Source: Paulinella micropora
Taxonomy: Eukaryota; Cercozoa; Imbricatea; Euglyphida
Assembly: GCA_009731375.1 (NCBI GenBank)
Contig: BJOX01000092.1
Location: 91,162 to 113,358, forward strand
DNA: 22,197 nt
Reading direction: 5' to 3'
The position numbers and the translations under genes are program-made. Below are positions 1 to 22,197 of this stretch, one piece after another. Within the stretch, counting starts at the first letter, position 1. Each line of letters opens with the position of its first letter. The notes beneath the pieces are model-generated. The model saw nothing but the letters and a program-made list of their open reading frames with translations, was not told where the DNA came from and ran no database searches.

Positions 1-20
1 TCTGTCTGTCTCTGTCTCCG

Positions 21-55
<35 letters not shown>

Positions 56-193
56 TGCTCCCGCACCCTCCCTCCCTCCTCGCTCTTTGCCCCCACCCAA
101 AAAAACCCATGCTACTCACTGAGTATGCAGCTTAGCATCTTTGATCCAAGGATGTTCAAGTAGCATGATTTGATTAGCTGGCATAACTTGCAG

Positions 194-8153
<7,960 letters not shown>

Positions 8154-10020
8154 GATCGAGGCGTTTGTTTGGTGCTGGCGCGATCAACTGCTTCACAAGT
8201 GAAAGGGCGCAAAGAATTTATTGCTGGAAGTCTGAAAGAACCAAATAGGGCTGCTCCAGGCAGCTCCTATGACTCGCGGCAATACCGCTGGGCTACATGT
8301 GGTGGAAAAGACGAAGAACGAACATCTGTGTAAAAGGGGATGTTTGCATTCAAGCATTCTGTCATCAGGCTGTTTACCTAAGAGTAGTGATGTTAATATT
8401 TATAATCAGACTTGATACTTGCTAAGTATAAATACTACTATTAATATCTACTTACTAAATTGACTTTTACCTGGTGGCGACGTGAACTTTGTTAAGAGCC
8501 GGCCAACTTCAAATTCATCTAGTGGATCCAGTTATTTACCGACCTTGCCCATTCATTATATCCTCATTTTCCCGGTATGACTTCATTTTTGTATCATACT
8601 GACAGTATTGTCAGTACTTGAAGTTAAAGTCTTTCTTCGGTACTACTAGGCTCGGAATGAAAATGTTAGTTTTTGCCGGTTCTGCCACGGTCTAAAAGAA
8701 TATATTCATATGTAATTTTAGGCATTTTAAGCATTGGTAAAACGGAGGCAAAATAGGCGTAATGAGTTCAGTTTTATTAATAATATTTTTCAATATAGTC
8801 ACGCCACGGATAATTCTTTTGAAGTTTGTTGTATTATTAATCATCAAAGGTCACCGTACGGATGTGATCCGACCGAGTCACGCCCACCAGGCTGAAAAAC
8901 TTGAAAAAAAAAAATTGAATCATAAGTTTCAAATCAAATTTTAAAATGATTTAAAATTTTGTGTTTTTTTCATTTTATATAGGCCGCTCATACTCCTCTA
9001 GGACACGGTCTGATAATAGCAACTTTGCAAATCCTTCAGTTTGTTTCCGCTAAACCGCACCAGTGTGTGAGCCTAAGACATCAACTGTCTCATGCGGCTC
9101 ACATGGTGCCGAAAATCGTTTTCCCGGCGGCTCATAACCGTTGATTAGGTAATTACCCGGTCACTCACGGATCTAATACCTCAGCTTTGCACTCCGGTTT
9201 GCTGAGAGACTCCGTTAGAAGCCACGATGCTAACTTGAATCGACACAGTAGGCTTTTAATCCGCAGTTGGCAAGTATTAATATATAGCAGAACTGACTCA
9301 AACTCAAAGGTAATAATGAAACTGAAATAAAGTCCGCACGATTGTAATTATTACACAATAGTTTGTCCAATCCTGAATACCAATAAGACCGTTACGTCCG
9401 TTACTCTTATTGACTAGAACTACACGGTCGTTCGACTATACGAACAAATTACTTCCCACTTACAAAGTAATTACTAATAGTAAACGTAGTTATCCTACCA
9501 ACGGTGACACTGTTTTAATAAAATACTTGCCACTCGTAGGATTGAGTGGGAAGACGAAGAGATAAAATGGAAGTTAATTCTTTTTCCACCGCTGTGGATG
9601 TTGACACTTTTGGAAAGAGTAGTGATCGTTTTGAGCTGAAATTTGCGTGTGTCATAGAGAACTTGATCAATAAAATCTTGGGGAGCATACTTTACATTGC
9701 TCGTACTATGTTGGTTCTGTCTCGTTAGCCATTCCTCCTAAATGACTGTGATCCCAGTCAACAAAAAGATGTTGTCGAATGACCATCTCGGGCCGCACAC
9801 TTTTCAGGGGCCGACACACGATTTTCATCGGAAAAGCAGGCAAAGTTGTGAAACTTTTTTAGTCGCGTTATACGAGCAATACGCTTATACGAGCGATTAT
9901 CACTCGTATAACGAGCGATTACGGCTCGTATAAGTGATTACCGAGAAGGTTAATCATATATTAATGTAATCTTGTTTGTTCCCCTGGAGTCCCCCCCCCC
10001 AAGTCAGCGCCCTTTTCAAA
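8154..10020. other. Intergenic, AT-richer island almost free of microsatellites
   Basis: The only long stretch in the window without repeat arrays, between the convergent genes. It holds an inverted repeat (TACTGACA / TGTCAGTA around 8600), a complex hairpin at 9867-9940 and short poly-A and poly-C runs. Two 60-codon frames (8762-8944 and 9546-9728) are not recognised and are within chance expectation. It may be an old mobile element, but no ends were found. Confidence 0.5.
9867..9940. other. Nested inverted repeats (TTATACGAGC family)
   Basis: CTTATACGAGC (9884-9894) pairs perfectly with GCTCGTATAAG (9924-9934). Inside the loop, CTCGT-ATA-ACGAG (9903-9915) forms a second hairpin. A further copy, GTTATACGAGC, lies at 9867-9877. 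Confidence 0.85.
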
Positions 10021-10086
10021 GTTTTTAGTAGGCACTATCTTTCCTATTATTGATATGAATGACATCGGTGTGGAAAGTATATGTAA

Positions 10087-10107
10087 ATAATAATAATAAT
10101 AATAATA

Positions 10108-10169
<62 letters not shown>

Positions 10170-10453
10170 TAATAATAATAGTGCTTCTCTGTCAATGGCT
10201 GATGCATTTCTGCACATGCGCCTCCATCGTCTCACCCGTGAGGGGAGTACGAAGAATTGACGATAAGCTCTAATGACACCCCCGCAAGGGCAGTTCCAAC
10301 ACTTCCAGACGGGCCGGTATGTTCAATGAAAATACTGGTCCAGACGGATCGGTATGTTCAATGAAAATACTGGTGGCACCGACGGGAATCGAACTGGCGA
10401 CAGGGCCCAGATGGTAGAACTTGACCACTGGGCTATCACGGTGTCCATAAATG

Positions 10454-10516
<63 letters not shown>

Positions 10517-10560
10517 GTAATAGTAATAACAATAACAAATAACAACAACAATAATAATAA
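10087..10560. repeat. (AAT)n arrays flanking SINE copy 5
   Basis: (AAT)n at 10087-10180 and (AAT)n with AGT/AAC variants at 10450-10560, one on each side of the SINE. From 10560 to 10773 I see no feature. Confidence 0.9.
10181..10447 (-). mobile_element. SINE copy 5, full length, minus strand
   Basis: Reverse complement of the family with complete head (10447 end) and body, and the same ~35-bp internal duplication as copy 3, so these two form a subfamily. Its tail is (ATT)n on the minus strand (plus 10087-10180), and another (ATT)n tract abuts the head (10450-10560). It lies about 330 bp beyond the stop codon of the minus-strand gene. Confidence 0.75.
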
Positions 10561-10773
10561 ACATATGAATCATGATCACTACTACTTTGATATCGATGTA
10601 AGAAAGCAGAGAAAAAATGACACGGCAAGAAGCACATGAGGGAAGTTGAAGAAAGAAGGCGGAGATTATCTGTGTAATAATATTAATATCAAACTTCAGA
10701 TAGCAGAAACGACAAAAGCAAACACATGTGAGAGTATGTAGGAAGGGAATGAAGACAAGGGATACTGGCTGTG

Positions 10774-22132
<11,359 letters not shown>

Positions 22133-22133
22133 C

Positions 22134-22152
22134 TGTGTGTGTGTGCGTGTGT

Positions 22153-22195
<43 letters not shown>
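22134..22195. repeat. (GT)n followed by a 29-base G run
   Basis: (GT)n next to the acceptor of exon 22023-22132, then an unbroken G run from 22167 to 22195. G runs this long often mark sequencing or assembly limits, and can form quadruplexes. Confidence 0.9.

Positions 22196-22197
<2 letters not shown>

Noticed and set aside
9546-9728. 60-codon frame MGRRRDKMEV...
   Set aside because: Short, no recognised motif, no splice or codon-use support; within chance expectation in this AT-richer region.

Overview
The window looks like nuclear DNA of a eukaryote, probably a unicellular one. Genes are split into very small exons (about 32-353 bp) by GT-AG introns, the introns are mostly microsatellite, and Pol III-type (tRNA-derived) SINEs with (ATT)n tails are present. 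I cannot name the organism. Four N runs (1154-1184, 2457-2778, 3828-3881, 15237-15303) are assembly gaps at or near repeats. Nearly all long open frames here are microsatellite artefacts, so both genes were rebuilt by reading splice sites and checking intron phase.

Plus-strand gene, 194-8153 (5' end outside the window). Fifteen exons join in phase to 1416 nt, which is 471 codons plus TGA. The order is four hydrophobic segments, a long charged helical/coiled-coil region, a proline-rich stretch, a WH2 motif, a connector helix and an acidic tail with a penultimate-region Trp. The C-terminus is a clear VCA module, the Arp2/3-activating end of WASP-family proteins. If the upstream hydrophobic exons belong to the same transcript, this is a multi-pass membrane-anchored actin nucleation-promoting factor, an architecture I do not know from WASP, WAVE, WASH, WHAMM or JMY.

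Minus-strand gene, 22132 down to 10774 (5' end outside the window). Nineteen exons join in phase to 1641 nt, which is 546 codons plus TAG. The protein has two diverged copies of a module with FW-x-P, AVG-x-VVTT and VPKRW signatures, which I read as Vps62/DUF946-like (related to beta modules of VPS13-type proteins), separated by a Ser-rich linker. The two genes converge on an AT-richer, microsatellite-poor island (about 8160-10080).

Around the genes: five copies of a tRNA-derived SINE (1836-3827 and 10181-10447), a 1.27-kb element with 94-bp terminal inverted repeats (17537-18802), a pair of ~305-bp dispersed direct repeats (15304 and 16405), a 25-bp minisatellite (2233-2405), and many di-, tri- and tetranucleotide arrays. 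The most unusual pattern is 'exon-edge echoes': at least eight exons have diverged partial copies of one edge, often with the splice site, lying in the adjacent intron on the same side as the edge they copy.
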